64,000 nt of DNA from Tetraselmis striata. Taxonomy: Eukaryota > Chlorophyta > Chlorodendrophyceae > Chlorodendrales > Chlorodendraceae. The notes beneath the pieces were generated by a model. That model did no database searches. It was not told where the DNA came from and saw only the letters and a list, made by a program, of their open reading frames with translations. The position numbers and the translations under genes are program-made. How positions within the stretch are numbered: the stretch's first letter is position 1; each line of letters begins with the position of its first letter. This document shows, in pieces, positions 1 through 11,861 of this stretch. Where the stretch lies: NCBI GenBank assembly GCA_006384855.1, contig VCJN01001508.1, positions 248,001 to 312,000 of the forward strand, written 5' to 3'.

Positions 1-240
1 TCAGGTTGTGAGTCGGAGGGGTTCAGTGCCGCGGGAGCGCAATGCTCAACCATATCGACATATGTATCCTCGATCTCATGCAGGGGCTGAGCAGGCAGTT
101 TGGCAATGCATGCATGTTTGCATGGACTCGGCGACATGTCAATGTCGATTGTCTCAATTACATTGAGAGGCACAGGTTGGCATTTGCTCAACTACACCGT
201 CATTTGTTTTTGTGTATGTCGATATTGTCGACTTGCTTGG
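1..240. other. No gene recognised
   Basis: Window edge. Short imperfect repeats of a motif reading GCCACTTTGGC and TTTTTGCC begin here and run on to about 360. No coding signal could be separated from them. Confidence 0.4.
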
Positions 241-789
241 CTAGCTTATTAGCTGCCACTTTGGCATTGCATGCAGTTTTGCATTTTTGCCATTCGCATT
301 TTTGCCAGTCGATTTTTCCGACTTGATTGGCCAGCTTGTTTGCTGCCACTTTGGCTTTGAATTGTTTTTCGTCCTTCTCGGACGCATGGCGGCATTCATA
401 AATTGAGTGGCCTTTGTTGCCGCACTCAATACTTTGGCGTGGTCAGCCATCTTCTGTACCCCGGCTCTCTCGCGCTTGGGAATCGCTTGCAAAATACATT
501 GCACTTGCAAATCCTCAGGCACAGCGAAAGGTTCATTATGCAACAAGGCAAATGCGGCTTGTAGCTTGCGCTGCAAGTCGACACAACAGGTAGCTATCTT
601 GGGGTCGGTCGGCTTGGCGCCGATGTCACGCGCGTAGTCTCCGACGGGGTCTTGCCGTGTCGCGCGTAGTTCTCCAGAAAGGCCTTCCACTGCCGGGAAG
701 CTGTGAACGTCGGCGAGCTTGTGAGTGATGTTCTGAGTTGGTGCCATAACACGGGCTTCCAGCATTTTGTTCTCGACAATTTGACGCAT
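241..789 (-). CDS. Unrecognised ORF, 182 aa, helical and lysine-rich at the C-terminus
   Basis: A single open frame of 182 codons on the minus strand. The middle part (about residues 50-140) has the Leu/Ala/Glu/Lys pattern of alpha helices and contains a stretch reading LQVQCILQAIPKRERAGVQK. The last 45 residues are rich in Lys and Asn (KSEKSTGKNANGKNAK) and come from the degenerate DNA repeat at 240-360. I do not recognise the family. It lies in repeat-rich DNA with no clear host gene nearby, so a mobile-element origin (a structural-type ORF) is possible but not shown. The start codon is the first ATG of the frame. No introns were modelled. Confidence 0.3.
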   Translation of the reverse strand: MRQIVENKMLEARVMAPTQNITHKLADVHSFPAVEGLSGELRATRQDPVGDYARDIGAKPTDPKIATCCVDLQRKLQAAFALLHNEPFAVPEDLQVQCILQAIPKRERAGVQKMADHAKVLSAATKATQFMNAAMRPRRTKNNSKPKWQQTSWPIKSEKSTGKNANGKNAKLHAMPKWQLIS

Positions 790-863
790 AGATTGCTCGG
801 CGGGTGGACCACCGGGAGGGTAACCGGCTTAACGGGCGCTCCGGTGCGATGCCATGGCGACAC

Positions 864-1232
864 GCGACTCGGATAAAGGCGAACGGGTGTAGAATCGCTA
901 CCAGAGGTCGGCAGGACCAGCGAAACCGCGAATGTATCGTCGTGCGTGCGAGAGCAGGTCGCGGTGGGTCGGCATGTGGAGATGTTGGATCGTAACAGGA
1001 AGCCGAAACCAGTGCAAGTACTCGTGGCAGTACTTAGTGAAACATGACTCTTACTCGTAGCGTTTGGCGAATTGAGTTGGTTGCAGGATGTAATCTCTTA
1101 CAACATGCTGGTGGCATTGGATATTTAACCTATAGCGGTCCGACTCGCTCGGCACCGCGGACAGGCAACTAGTACCGCTATCCTGATGATTTTGGAGTTC
1201 TAGCGCGTACTGTATTTATGTTACAAGGAATA
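864..1232. other. Spacer without recognised gene
   Basis: Mixed-composition sequence. Only short frames are open on either strand and none resembles a known protein. Confidence 0.4.
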
Positions 1233-1248
1233 TTACTGGCGTCTGGTT

Positions 1249-3111
1249 GTGGCCGTACTAGTAAATAATACACGTGCTGAAATATCAGCAGTACTTGGCC
1301 ATAAAACGTCGCAGGTTTGTGGTGGTATTAGGGTAGTCGCTAGGCGCAACCCTAACAATATCACCATCACATTCCGACCCCCACCCGTGCTCACAGCAAC
1401 AACCCCCGGCGATGGGAGGCACAGTGGTAACGGGCCCTTCAGGCAGGCATACTTATCCAATCCCGCTCCTTCCACTCTCTCCCATGCCCAGGTACATGCA
1501 TCATCCCGGACCAACACTGGCTACCAAAGATTCTTAGCAAAATCGCTAGCAAACAAACTGCAATACAACCTCGGTCCCAGTCTATGCCTTTGTTCCCGCC
1601 CTCTCCCCCCAGTCCACTCCTCTCCATCCCGGACGGTACATGGTTCAGAGCAGGCCAGGGGTAGAACCACATCGGCTATGAAAATCTCGATTATCACCAG
1701 TTACTAACCCCAATAATATACCGCATCTTGGAAGCAGTGTCCAACGAACCCTGGCTGGACAGTTTCTCTCACCCACACCTACCCCCACAGAGGCCACATG
1801 ATGGACGCCAAGGCAAACATAACGGTCAACTCCTACCTCAATTCGATGTTGGGGGACACTATATCTAGACCCTCACTCAGTATACCAATGTTCACATCCC
1901 GGCCCACACATACCCCCACTCTCTGCCTCCCTACCGCCTCACCAAGAACCGTCCCGCGCCCACCCCCTCCGAGGCAACTGCACACGCTCTACTCCTGGGT
2001 GAAACACCTTATCGATCATGACATCCCATCCTAGCAATGGAAACTCCCTCCCAATCACCCCGGTGGTTAGAACTGACCCAGGACCCAACGACCCCAACCG
2101 TGATGACCACAACCCTGCTTGCAGCCCGACTAAATCCGATATGCCCCCCCCCCCCCCCCCCCCCCAACCAACCAACAAGACCCGCACCCCAACCCCCGGC
2201 CGCGACGTCATCAGCCCAGAGCGGCGCCACAGTCCCCACCTTTGCCCGCCATAAAGAGGGCACCCCACCACTCCCACGCAGCCAACATACCACCTTTGCG
2301 GCCCATGCCCCCCCCCCCCCCTCCCCGCGGCGCCAACAGTTGGTGCCACCCAGCCCCCGACACACCCTCAGCCCACAGCCCCCGCAATTGCGCAGCCGGA
2401 GGCAGCACCCGCAACAGTGGACACGGAGATGGGAAGCGGCCCCAGCAGCCCCGGCAGCACCATGGATGCCTCCCAGCAGCATCAACAAGACCCCCCGCCA
2501 GCAACGCAGGAGGGAGACACCAGCCAGCATACCACTGACCAACCCAACGTTGGAGAAGGGCAGATGGGCACAGCGTACTAGCCCCAGCCCAGCCCAGGCG
2601 GTCCGCCTCAGCAAGACGGCCAAGGGCTAGGCAGCGACAGCACCCCAGCGCGTGAAGGCAGGTCCGACAGGTGGCCGCGCAGCCACCGGGAAAGAGGCGG
2701 CTAAGCAAACCCTCGTCGCACTTGAGCCAGTCACCAAGTCCACCTCAACATGTGGCAGAAGAATTAGCAAAAAAGCCAATACCACACCCGGTGCGGACCC
2801 CCGCCACTAGACCTTTCCGCGCACCGGCCTCTTGCCTAGCGCCAGACTAGCACCGAGCAAGGAAACACCTTCGGCGGCAGATGACTCACTTCACTCCCCC
2901 TCACACATCACAGCCTCCGCCCCAAATTTCAATGAATGGTATCTCTCCTGCCCCCCACCCCTCTCATGTAATGAAACAGTCCCGTCCCCCTTCCGCATCG
3001 TTGATTGCCCGTGCCCCCGCCTGTTGCCAAGTGACCCAAACCACAACTCTCCTCCCCCCCCCCCCCCCCCCCCCCCCAATCGCCGGACCCAAGCCACCTA
3101 GCCTAGTCTAG
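1249..3111 (+). other. Cytosine/proline-rich block with overlapping ORFs, no recognised family
   Basis: The plus strand is very rich in C and A. Several frames stay open and encode Pro/Thr/Ser/Gln-rich peptides, for example 1249-1707, 2037-2630 and 2832-3101. Two long C homopolymers lie at about 2143-2165 and 3054-3077 and supply the proline runs. Because C-rich DNA rarely makes stop codons, open frames here are weak evidence for a gene. Composition and layout resemble the block at 33.7-35.5 kb on the other strand, so both may be remains of one repeat family with a proline-rich ORF1-like product. That is inference. Confidence 0.3.
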
Positions 3112-3250
3112 CTTGTGTCACCTCCGCAACTATAACACCGACCCTAGCTAAATTTCGACGCTCACACTACAACTGCCTCCCACAACCTTTGTCAGCACCG
3201 CGGCATGGGTTCACTATAGACGAATTACAAGCCTTCTGCCCGGGCTAATA

Positions 3251-6150
3251 TCAAGATTCCACAACACTGTGCCACATACACAGAAAGCGAGCGCGGTATG
3301 CGGTCGAAATCGACGCCTGCGGCGTTGTTGTTGTCGTCCGAATCACGACTTGTATTTGTCCTTGCGGGAGCGCGGGGGGCGGCCCGTCCATAGGAGAGGG
3401 GCGCCCTCGAGTAGCTGCGCCGTCATGTCCAATAATGGCACATGTGGGCTCATCAGCAGGGCTGCAATGTTCACGTGGAGCAAGGCGGGTAGACGCCGCA
3501 GATGTTGTTATTGACCTTAACCTGACCCTATCTAGTATCACTCCGCCCGTCATGCGGCGTGTTTTGGGGGGTGGTCCACGTCAGCGTGAGGGGCGCGTTG
3601 TTGCTGCGTACCCCAACTCCATGTAGCGGCGGTTCGCGGCCTTCCGGGAGCCGGCGGAGGGATTGAAGGAGCGCCGCACGACGCTGAGCCTCTCAATGAA
3701 GGCTAGTAGCTCGATCGGCTTCAAGAGCGCGCAGCGGAGCGGCTGTGAGACTGAGTCCGGCAGCCAGCTGGGTGAGAATCAGCTTCTGGTAGGCTGTGCC
3801 GTCAGGAGAGTAGACGCGCATGCAATCGGCTCTGTACAGCTCGGCGTACGTTGCAAGGATGTGGACGCTTGCCGCCGCGCATGCAAGTCCGTACGACCAG
3901 CACGACGTGGTCGATGCCGAACTTGCGCAGCAACAAAGCGGGTAGCGGTGAGTTGTGGGGGGTAGAATCTATGTGACCCACGGAACCCACGTCGGCCCGG
4001 GTCACTGGTCCGTGGAGGGATTAGCGGGGCATGGGTTGGCCAGCTTGCTTCCGACCAGTGCGTGACCGTCAGTCGCAACACTCAAGGAAAGGGTTGGGTA
4101 ATCGGCTCGTCCACCGGGTTCTGGATGGTCTTGTGGTCGCCAAGACAGTAGGCACATGCGCGTTGGGGCCCGGCGGGGCATGGTAGTTGGGTTGGGGCGG
4201 CTACTAGGGGCATGAGGGTTCTGTACCCGGGGACGGCCCGCGTTACCGCGGAGCGCGTCCAGCCCGCTGGTTTTGAGGAGACCGCGCGCAAATGAGATGA
4301 GATGACAGTGGAGGTGCGGAGCCACCTCCTCGCCGAGCATGTCCATCTACTCGACATGCCAGCCGCGGGAACCACTGGTCGAACATGGAAAACTCGCGAG
4401 AGGCAAGGTACGTGCGGTGGTACCGTTGCATGTACGCGTAGACCGAGGGCCAGCTCGGGGCGGGGCCGCCGTCGCCGTGCTCGTAGGCCTTCTGCACGGC
4501 GTGCATAAAGCGGATGCGGCCCGTGACGCTCAGGATGGTAGTCTCCACGCGCCGCTCACCGTCCGGTGAGGCGTCGAAGAGCGGCGAGTCGACCACGTGA
4601 TGCAGCTCCCAGTGTCAAGTGAGCAAGATGACGTGGTAGGCTTTCCGGTGGTGGCGGTCGGGGTAGGGTTGACCCGGAAGCTCGTGCCATATTGCGGGGC
4701 CTTGTCGCCGGCTGGTCTAACGGCGAGCATATTGAGCTGCGCCCACGTATGCCCGGTTGCCGTAGAACTGCGGGGAGCTGAGGGGTCGGCCACACGCGTC
4801 CATGATATGGTCCTTGGACGAGCCATGGTACGACTTGATGTAGGTGCGGCAGGACTTGTCGCCCCAACGGTGGGTGGACGCACCTGTGGAGGAGAGCAAG
4901 TCCTCGGGCGTCGTGTCTGCTTGGCGTCGTGTTTGCCCGCGTATGCCGCGGCCGGAGGGGGGGCCGGAGCTGCCGGGATGGTGCGTGTTGCGCCTGATTG
5001 GGCCTCGACCTCCAAGGGCTGGTTCTCTCGAACCACCTGCTCGACCTTGCTGGTCGAGGCAGCGATAGCCTCGACCAACTTGGTGTAGTCGTCAGGTGTG
5101 AGGGTGAACGATGCAGGTGGGGCCGCTGGCTCTGGAGCCGCGGGGGCGCAGGGGCGAAAGGCTACGGCCCGGGCCGTGGCTGGCGCCGGGGCCGGAGCCC
5201 GCGCTGTCGGCGTTGCCAGCGGGTAACCTCGTGGGGGTAATCCCATCCGCGAGACCACACGCATGCGCGCGCTCGCCTTGTGCGTTGTTCAGCCGGCGGG
5301 TGGACCTGGCCGTGGTCGTGGCGGGTACTAGCAGGTCCGGTCATACGCGGGTAGGCGGTAGTACGTGGGGATGGCCGGTTCGCCTGATTCAGTAACTCCG
5401 TTGGTGAGAATAAGCCCGCAACGGTCGCGCACGCCCGAGCATCAGTCGCAGATCACTCGAGCAGGTGCAAGGAGGTCAATTCTTAGTGCCTTGGCTGCGC
5501 GGGCAGTTGCAGTTGCGATGCTAGCGGCGCAGGTGGTGCAATTGAAGGTGTAGACACCGTCGGCCTCTTCGCTGTCGGAGGGATGGTCGTCGCTCAGGTG
5601 GCCGCAGCCAAACCACACGTCGATGTCCCCGTGCCCTGTGACTCCGTCGTCGTCGTGCGCCATCAAGGGGAGTCCACTGATGTTGTGGCGCTTATAGTAG
5701 GGGAGGCCGTTGCTTCTACGGTACGGACACCGCTTGCCATAAACTTCGGCTACCATGCAGTGGGCAGCCGCGTCTGCCTCCAGGAAGCACAGAATGCGGC
5801 CCGTGTCGTCATAGAATAATGCAATGCGGTCGGTGTCTGTCAGTCAAGCGATGGTATCGCGGTGGGCCAGTGCCCACGAGAGCAGCAACTAGCATGCCTG
5901 TTAGGTGGAACCAATCCGTGCGGTGGACCTCGGCGCGGCCGCGTGCAACCAGTTCGCCCACTGCGCACCCGGGAGAAGGTGGCATACATGTCGTGAGCAT
6001 GTTGATCAACTTCGGCAAGAGGATCTCGGTGGTGGCACGTGCCGGCACAAGGGGACGCTCATCGGCGGCTAGCCCCCCGAGCCAGTAGCCATGTATGGTG
6101 CAGTGCAGTTGGGTGCGGGCTCGTGTAGGGTGGCGATGGCGCAATTTCAT
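3251..6150 (-). mobile_element. Decayed minus-strand ORF block of an unclassified repeat element
   Basis: Minus-strand frames with protein-like composition follow one another from about 6150 down to 3250. The first (start 6150) begins MKLRHRHPTRART. Another (5442-5756) carries paired Cys/His residues (CGH and CTTC) that could bind zinc. A third (4530-5264) has a helical stretch LTPDDYTKLVEAIAASTSK after an Ala/Pro-rich region. No reverse transcriptase, integrase or transposase motif was recognised, so the family is unknown. Just upstream of the first ORF lies a 220-bp sequence (6170-6390) that recurs at 36.2 kb, which supports a mobile origin. The block looks broken in several places. Confidence 0.4.
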
Positions 6151-6169
6151 GGTAACTTGTTACGCTGGT

Positions 6170-6390
6170 GGTCACAAATGCTGAAAATACTGGCTGGTGT
6201 TAGGAACAGCCCCGGCTGCTCCCCTAATTTCTAACAACGCAACGCGTTTCTAGACAGCCATGGGAGCAACCCCAGTTCCGCTGGCAGTTGGGTCCCCTCA
6301 CGGATCCAGCTACCAATTACTAATCAATGTAACTAATCCTCATAACTATATCTTTTTCTAATCATTCGGGGTCTTGAGCTTCTTTTGCCT
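6170..6390 (-). repeat. Dispersed repeat R1, copy 1 (about 220 bp)
   Basis: Read on the minus strand, this segment matches 36205-36425 on the plus strand over its whole length. Shared landmarks in order are AGAAAAAGATATAGTTA, GATTAGTTACAT, TGGCTGTCTAG, GCAGCCGGGGCTGTTCCT and CAGCCAGTAT. It sits directly before the first minus-strand ORF of the 3.2-6.2 kb block, as a leader or terminal repeat would. No second flanking copy was seen at the other end of that block. Confidence 0.75.
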
Positions 6391-6715
6391 CATCCTTCAT
6401 CTGCAGAAAACCGGTGTGGCCATGGCCTACATACCACCACCAAACTTGCCTTAGTCGGTGCATGACGATAGTCCGCTGCGGGTGTCAGATCACACTAACA
6501 AGATGGGAAACAGAATTTAACTGTATTACAATGCACATATGATATGAATAATCTACATTACGGCACGTAAGGCAAACCTTGATTTTGTTCATATCTAGAA
6601 GACTGGATGATGGACGAGATAACATAAATAGGCCAGTCTTGGGATCCATTATCTGCAGGACTCTGTATATAATCATTGTTAATGTCTTAATGCTGACAAT
6701 GCTGATACATGGAAA

Positions 6716-6751
<36 letters not shown>

Positions 6752-7499
6752 CGTCCTCTGCTGTCTCGGCTATTGATATCACTGGCAGGTGTATCCGGAA
6801 TTGTAATACTTGCGCATTCTACAGCTGCAAGCACTATGCTGTACACTTGCAGCACTGGGTAATGGCATCTCCATTGTAGTTTGGCCACCTCAATAGATGG
6901 TGCGCAATAACGACGCGCATATCATGGCCAAGGCTGGTATTAGTAAATCTAGCAGTATCTGATGACTGCGGTAATCCACAATCTAGATATTGCATCACTT
7001 TCACAGAATGATACAGCCAATCACATTGCATCTTAGCATGTTGATGGAAGGGCGTGTAAGTGCAGGTAAACTCTCACTTCATCTATGTGACGGTGAAATA
7101 CGACGGCGGAATCATCAAACTTTTATTTCTGTCATAGAAAAGCTCATATAGCACTGCATAGGCAACACCGGTAGTAAACAATGTGGTAATAGAAAGCAGG
7201 TTGACAGGAACCTGCTCTTGAGGTTGCGCTTAACATATATTGATGTTCCGCATCACAACGATGATACAGCAATGAGAAGAACTGCAGAATCAGAAAGTGC
7301 TATTGCTGTTACTTGACAATTTGTTGCGCCTTTGCAGATATTGCTGGTAAATCAGTACCCCATTAGACAACATGCATTGAAGTTTCTAAGATCCCACAGG
7401 TGTTATTCTGAACTTATGCTTTCTGTAAGATAGACATACATTACATGCCAGCCACTCACTTACATTCCACTAGTGAGCCAACAAGCCGTGTGAAGCCAG
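6391..7499. other. Spacer with CT microsatellite
   Basis: A relatively AT-rich stretch. The only clear structure is a (CT)n microsatellite of about 30 bases at 6719-6749. No coding exon was recognised on either strand. Confidence 0.5.
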
Positions 7500-7822
7500 T
7501 TGAAATATGTACAAGTAGAAGAGGGGCTTGGTTTGTTGCGGCGGGTGGCCACCAGTACCAAGACTAGCACGGAGATGGATAGGGTTTTGGGTTTTTCTTT
7601 GAAAAAGTGTGGCCATAGAGCACTACGCACAGACATGCTTGGGGCAAGTCCGCTGTCTGCCAGCCGTAAATGCGGACTACACTATCCACATGTTTCGAAC
7701 GGTCGCTACAGAAGGGCCATATCTAGATCATCTACTGGTGAATGCAGATCGGAAAGCAATAGGGAAAACACGAGTCGAAGATTGCGATGTCGATACCTCC
7801 ATGCCCATGTTGAAGCATTCAT

Positions 7823-8650
7823 TCAGAGGAGTTCCTTGCTGAAACCTGTCATGGCAAAGCTGCCGGGAAGGCGCTGGTAAACGCTCACAGAGTGATGCTG
7901 CCCTCCCGAGTATGCCACCAGCTTGACGCCGTTCGCAAGCAAAGCGACACGATTTTGGTTGGCCTTCTGTTCGTCCTCGCTGGCATTCGTGTCGCGCCGG
8001 TGACTGCATGCGCGACCCTCCTCCACCGGTCCACCGGCCCTCTCTGCGCGCTCCTCAAGCCACGCTCCATAGCTGCACTCAGCTCCGTCTTCCCCGCAGA
8101 GCCACTTTATCGTCATCATACAGCACTGCGTACGGCCCATGGAGGCCAACCCCACCACAAGATCATCGTCCAGCTGCACCTCGCAGTTTCCGGCGACCAC
8201 AAAGTCCTTGCAATCGGCGGGGATGGCCGTTTTGCCTGCGACGCTCCGCACTCGACGCTGGACCGGCGCTGACGGTAACCGTTGCGGAAACTGTGTCAGA
8301 CCGTGCAAGTCATGGCCAACTGGGGTGGTGCTCACAGCCTGCCGGTTGCGCTGCATGAATGATTGCATGTTTGGGGTCTCCAGTGTCATAGTGGCAACGG
8401 CGTCAGGTATCGGCTGGGTCAATGCCGCGCGGTGAGAGTAGGAAGCCAACAAACGCGGCGGTGCTTTCCGGCCTCGCTGGACGAATTGCCGCCCCGCAGT
8501 GTGTGTGCCCGGACAGGTCGCCTGAAGCGACTGTGACGACGCCAGAACCGCATGCTCCAGCATGCTGCCTGCAAACCCAACCCCCAGAGGATGCGAACGC
8601 GTTTGAGGTTGTCCCACGACAGGGCCGGGCGTCGTTGTCGAGTATGTCAT
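7823..8650 (-). CDS. Unrecognised ORF, 275 aa
   Basis: One uninterrupted minus-strand frame from an ATG at 8650 to a stop at 7823. The residue mix looks like a real protein. A middle segment reads PADCKDFVVAGNCEVQLDDD and is followed by MTIKWLCGEDGAE. There are several Cys residues, and a charged segment near residues 205-235 contains RAERAGGPVEEGR and SEDEQKANQNR. No signal peptide, membrane segment or known motif was seen. The N-terminal 80 residues are richer in Ser, Thr and Gln. Neighbouring DNA gives no functional hint. It may be a single-exon gene, one exon of a larger gene, or part of a mobile element. Confidence 0.35.
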   Translation of the reverse strand: MTYSTTTPGPVVGQPQTRSHPLGVGFAGSMLEHAVLASSQSLQATCPGTHTAGRQFVQRGRKAPPRLLASYSHRAALTQPIPDAVATMTLETPNMQSFMQRNRQAVSTTPVGHDLHGLTQFPQRLPSAPVQRRVRSVAGKTAIPADCKDFVVAGNCEVQLDDDLVVGLASMGRTQCCMMTIKWLCGEDGAECSYGAWLEERAERAGGPVEEGRACSHRRDTNASEDEQKANQNRVALLANGVKLVAYSGGQHHSVSVYQRLPGSFAMTGFSKELL

Positions 8651-8659
8651 TCGGGCGTC

Positions 8660-9585
8660 ACCTGGGATGCCGAGACGATTTAACAGGATTTTTTTTTCAA
8701 ATTTTGCCGATTGTACCGGTACGTATCAGGTGCAGGAGCAGCAGCGAACGATGCGGCGTTTATCTCGTGTTGTCGCGGAGAAAGCCAGGAAGCTGACCAA
8801 GTGCGCAGCAGCCTTGGATTGATTGTACAGCGTCGGAAGGTACCGTCGTAGGGTCTCGCGTTGTGGTAGCGGCCGGTGTGTGTGCTGTTCTCCTAATATC
8901 TGCGCAGGTGCTGGCAGTTCATGCGCGCTATATCTATTCGCGCCACCGTAGCGACTAGCGACTATATGGCGGCGGTTTCTGCTGTGACGACGCCATATCA
9001 GCATCTCATCGACGATGACTATGACGACGAAGCGATGACCGTGACTTGCATCATGACGACGACATTCTGATGCTGACGCTGGTGCTGGCGTTCCGCGCGC
9101 GGCTCGCGGTGTCACTACCTATACGAGGTACTGGTGTGAATTACAAAAAGGGCAGTTCCCCAGAATTAGAAAATCAACACAGCAAGCCGCCTAAAAGCGG
9201 CCCGCATCCCAGGTACTGGTACGGCTGAACCCCCCCCCCCCCCCCCCTTCCCCCCGGCCCGGCCCTCCGCCGGCCTCATCATCGATCCGCGCGTGGCACT
9301 TTATTCTGCGCGCGGATAATAATTTACTCTTTGTTTTTTAAATGTATACTGTTGAGATAATGGTACCGGTATGATGATAATATGCTGAATTGCTGATAAT
9401 TACGACGATTTAATTTAATGGGAAAACTGCGAACCGCGGCGTAAATCTGACTTCTTTCGCAGAACAGGAGCATCAAACCGCGGCCGCCAGCCAGCTTTTG
9501 GCTTACGCAGAACAGGGTGCAATGACAATAGCAAGAGAGGATAAACCCTCAAATGTGAAGTAAAATGAAGAAAAGTTAGCCCTGG
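8660..9585. other. Spacer with poly-C tract
   Basis: No gene recognised. A C homopolymer of about 19 bases lies at 9229-9247, followed by an AT-rich stretch to about 9420. Confidence 0.45.
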
Positions 9586-9780
9586 GGCATCGGCCGAAGC
9601 CGCCCCAGCAATTGACCTATATATGCGGCTTGCGCCAACTGCAAGTTCGTAGGCGTGGCATAGCCTGTTATAAACCATTGCCCAATTCGAACCCCAAAGG
9701 CCTAGTGCAGCAACCAGGTAAACCCAAGCAAGACACGCCGGGCCGACACTGCCGCTTCAAAGGAGGGAGCGAGGGGGCAC
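9585..9780 (-). repeat. tRNA-derived SINE family, copy 1 (diverged head)
   Basis: Matches the SINE at 39345-39580 in the same orientation. Shared landmarks on the plus strand are CATCGGCCGAAGCC, GCCAACTGCA, CTGGCATAGCC-like, ACCATTGCC, a TTCGAACCCCAAAGG-type box, GCAACC and ACACGCCGGG. Beyond about 9770 the similarity fades, so the tRNA-like head is lost or strongly changed here. Confidence 0.65.
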
Positions 9781-9821
9781 ATGCTACTCATAGAAAATGT
9801 GCTTATGCTATATTACAAGCT

Positions 9822-9827
9822 TTTTTT

Positions 9828-9861
<34 letters not shown>
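9822..9861. repeat. T then G homopolymer
   Basis: Nine T followed by about 30 G, one of the longest single-base runs in the window. It separates SINE copy 1 from the minisatellite block. Confidence 0.9.
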
Positions 9862-9864
<3 letters not shown>

Positions 9865-10470
9865 AAAGCATAAGAGGCAGACCCGCGAAATTGAACAAAG
9901 TGAGGGGAGGGTGGGCGTGGCTGTCGCGGCGCGATCCCCCGGTGGGTGCGCCGCGACAAAGGAAGATGGGGACACACAAACCCCCTATTGCTTTTAAGCC
10001 CACGATGAAGCAGCATGCGGGAGCAGCGCTACCCTGGATGGCTGCGTCGGGAACCGCGCCGGGGTGGTGCCGTACGGGAATCTGTTCGGAAACTTCCGCC
10101 GGAGGATGAAATTCCCGAGGGGCTGCTGGGTCGACGCAGCTTCTAATTGCCGAGAGGCTGTGGGGTCATGCTCAGGCGGTGCGGGCATATTGGCACCATA
10201 TTGGTGCCGCAACACCGCGCGCCTACTAGGGAAAGGAAAGCCCAACTACTAGTAGGAAACATTTCAAGGGACGAGGGAAGGGCGCATGCACATTGCCAAC
10301 ATATCTTGGGCGCCGGCCAAAGGGGCGGCAGCCGGACGGGAGAGAAGCGACCGCCCCCGAGAAAAACGGTTGGCTACGCACCGTCGCATGGCGGGGCGTG
10401 CGAACTACGGTGGGCGGGGGGGAAGCGGACTATGTAGTATGATGTAATAAGCTCCTCGCAGCGATGGCAT
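9862..10470. other. Spacer without recognised gene
   Basis: GC-rich DNA between the poly-G run and the minisatellite. Open frames exist but none looks like a known protein. Confidence 0.4.
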
Positions 10471-11200
10471 GCTTGTGGCGCCGATTTGCTGCGTACCCCG
10501 GGGCTGCGAAAGCAACCGGGGCACAATGTGCAGCGACGGCTCGATGGCGCCGACCAGTTGCGTGCCCGGGGCTGTGAAAGCAGCCGGGGCACAATGTGCA
10601 GCGGTTGCTTGATGGCGCCGACCGATTGCGTGCCCGGGCCGCGGAAGCGACCGGGGCACAGGCTGCAGTGACGGCCAGTTGGCGCCGACCAGCTGCGTGC
10701 ACGGGGCTGCAAAAGCAACCGGGGCACAACATGGCGCGACGGCCCGATGGCGCTGACCGGGTGCGTGCCCGGGCCGCGGAAGCAACTGGGGGCATAACGT
10801 ACAGAGGCGGCCGGTTCTCGCCGACCAGTTGGATGCCGGGGGCTGCGAAAGCACCCGAGGCACAATGTGCAGCGGCGGCGGGTTGGCGCCGACCAGCTGC
10901 GTGCCTAGGCCGCGGAAGCGACCGGGGCACATGATGCAGTGGCGACCTGATGGCGCCGACCAACTGCGTGCACGGGGTTGCAAAAGGGACCGTGGCACAA
11001 TGTGCAGCGGCGGCCCGTTAGCGCCGACTAGCTCCGTGCCCGGGGACGACCAGGGCACACGGTGTAGCGGCAACTGCAGATGCCAACCGGCTGCGCATAT
11101 TGGCGGCCCGATGGCGCCAGCCGACTGCGTGGGTGCCCAGAGGTGGCATACAATGGGGGCCGGTTGGCGCCGACAACATGTGTGCACATGGGGCTGCGAG
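10470..11200. repeat. Minisatellite, 67-68 bp unit, about 10-11 copies
   Basis: The landmark GGCGCCGACC recurs at about 10546, 10614, 10681, 10749, 10817, 10885, 10952, 11020 and, less well kept, near 11112 and 11166. Spacing is 67 or 68 bases. Each unit also carries a GGGGCTGCGAAAGCAACCGG-type and a GGGGCACAATGTGCAG-type segment. Copies differ by scattered substitutions, so the array is not very recent. Because the unit length is not a multiple of three and stops are rare in every frame, long overlapping ORFs appear on both strands (up to 281 codons on the minus strand). I treat these as a by-product of the repeat. Confidence 0.85.
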
Positions 11201-11250
11201 GGGCAGCCCGGTTGTGGCGCGGGGTAGTGCATTGAAGCCGCACGTCCCAT

Positions 11251-11861
11251 CGGCGCATGGATCGTTCCTGCCCGAAGTGGCGGTCTTCTTCACCGTCGAG
11301 CCGGAGGCCGACGGCATTAGGGGCTCTAATATAATGTATTTCAAGTAGACCCGTTGCATGTGACAGTGTGGAATCGAGAGAGCCGCAAGGATCAATCGTA
11401 GTAGTCGCTACATTGTACACCCCCACGTCCGCCGACCGGCCGACCCCGGGCCCGGCGTCTATCGACGGATGGGCGGCGAGGCGAATGGGCCGCGGTCGTA
11501 CGGCGTCCGGCAACGGACGATCGACGGCGTCAAGCGTCCGGTGCCGGTCCACGCACGCGGCGGGCTCGGCACTTCACGCCATGGCCGCCGCGTAGACATG
11601 ACGAACGGCGACGACCGACCCGACCGGCGGCGGGCGTGCGGCCGGGCTGACCGGTATCCGTACCGGTACATGTAGTCAACAAGTAAGCGCGACGGTTATA
11701 TTAAAATTGGCCTGCGTGGAATTGTGACGGAATCTATAACGGATTCATTTTCGATGTATCTAATAATCTATGCGAAACCGTTCCGAAAGTCGGCGACAGA
11801 CAGACTCACGCACGCACGCACAGACTCACCTCGTAATTAATATGGTAGGATGGTCGCTCGA
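11251..11861. other. Spacer between minisatellite and recombinase element
   Basis: GC-rich at first (CG-dense to about 11680), then AT-rich. No coding exon recognised. Confidence 0.45.

Noticed and set aside
2009-2623. Glycine-rich 204-codon ORF on the minus strand
   Set aside because: It is the complement of C-rich DNA. The Gly runs come from homopolymers and no motif supports coding.
6579-6776. Small ORF with a Leu/Ser repeat
   Set aside because: It is the translation of the (CT)n microsatellite.
10470-11200. CRISPR-like array
   Set aside because: Units are contiguous and similar along their whole length, with no unique spacers, and the genome is eukaryotic.
10405-11250. A 281-codon protein gene on the minus strand
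   Set aside because: It coincides with the 67-68 bp minisatellite, and comparable frames are open in other registers and on both strands.
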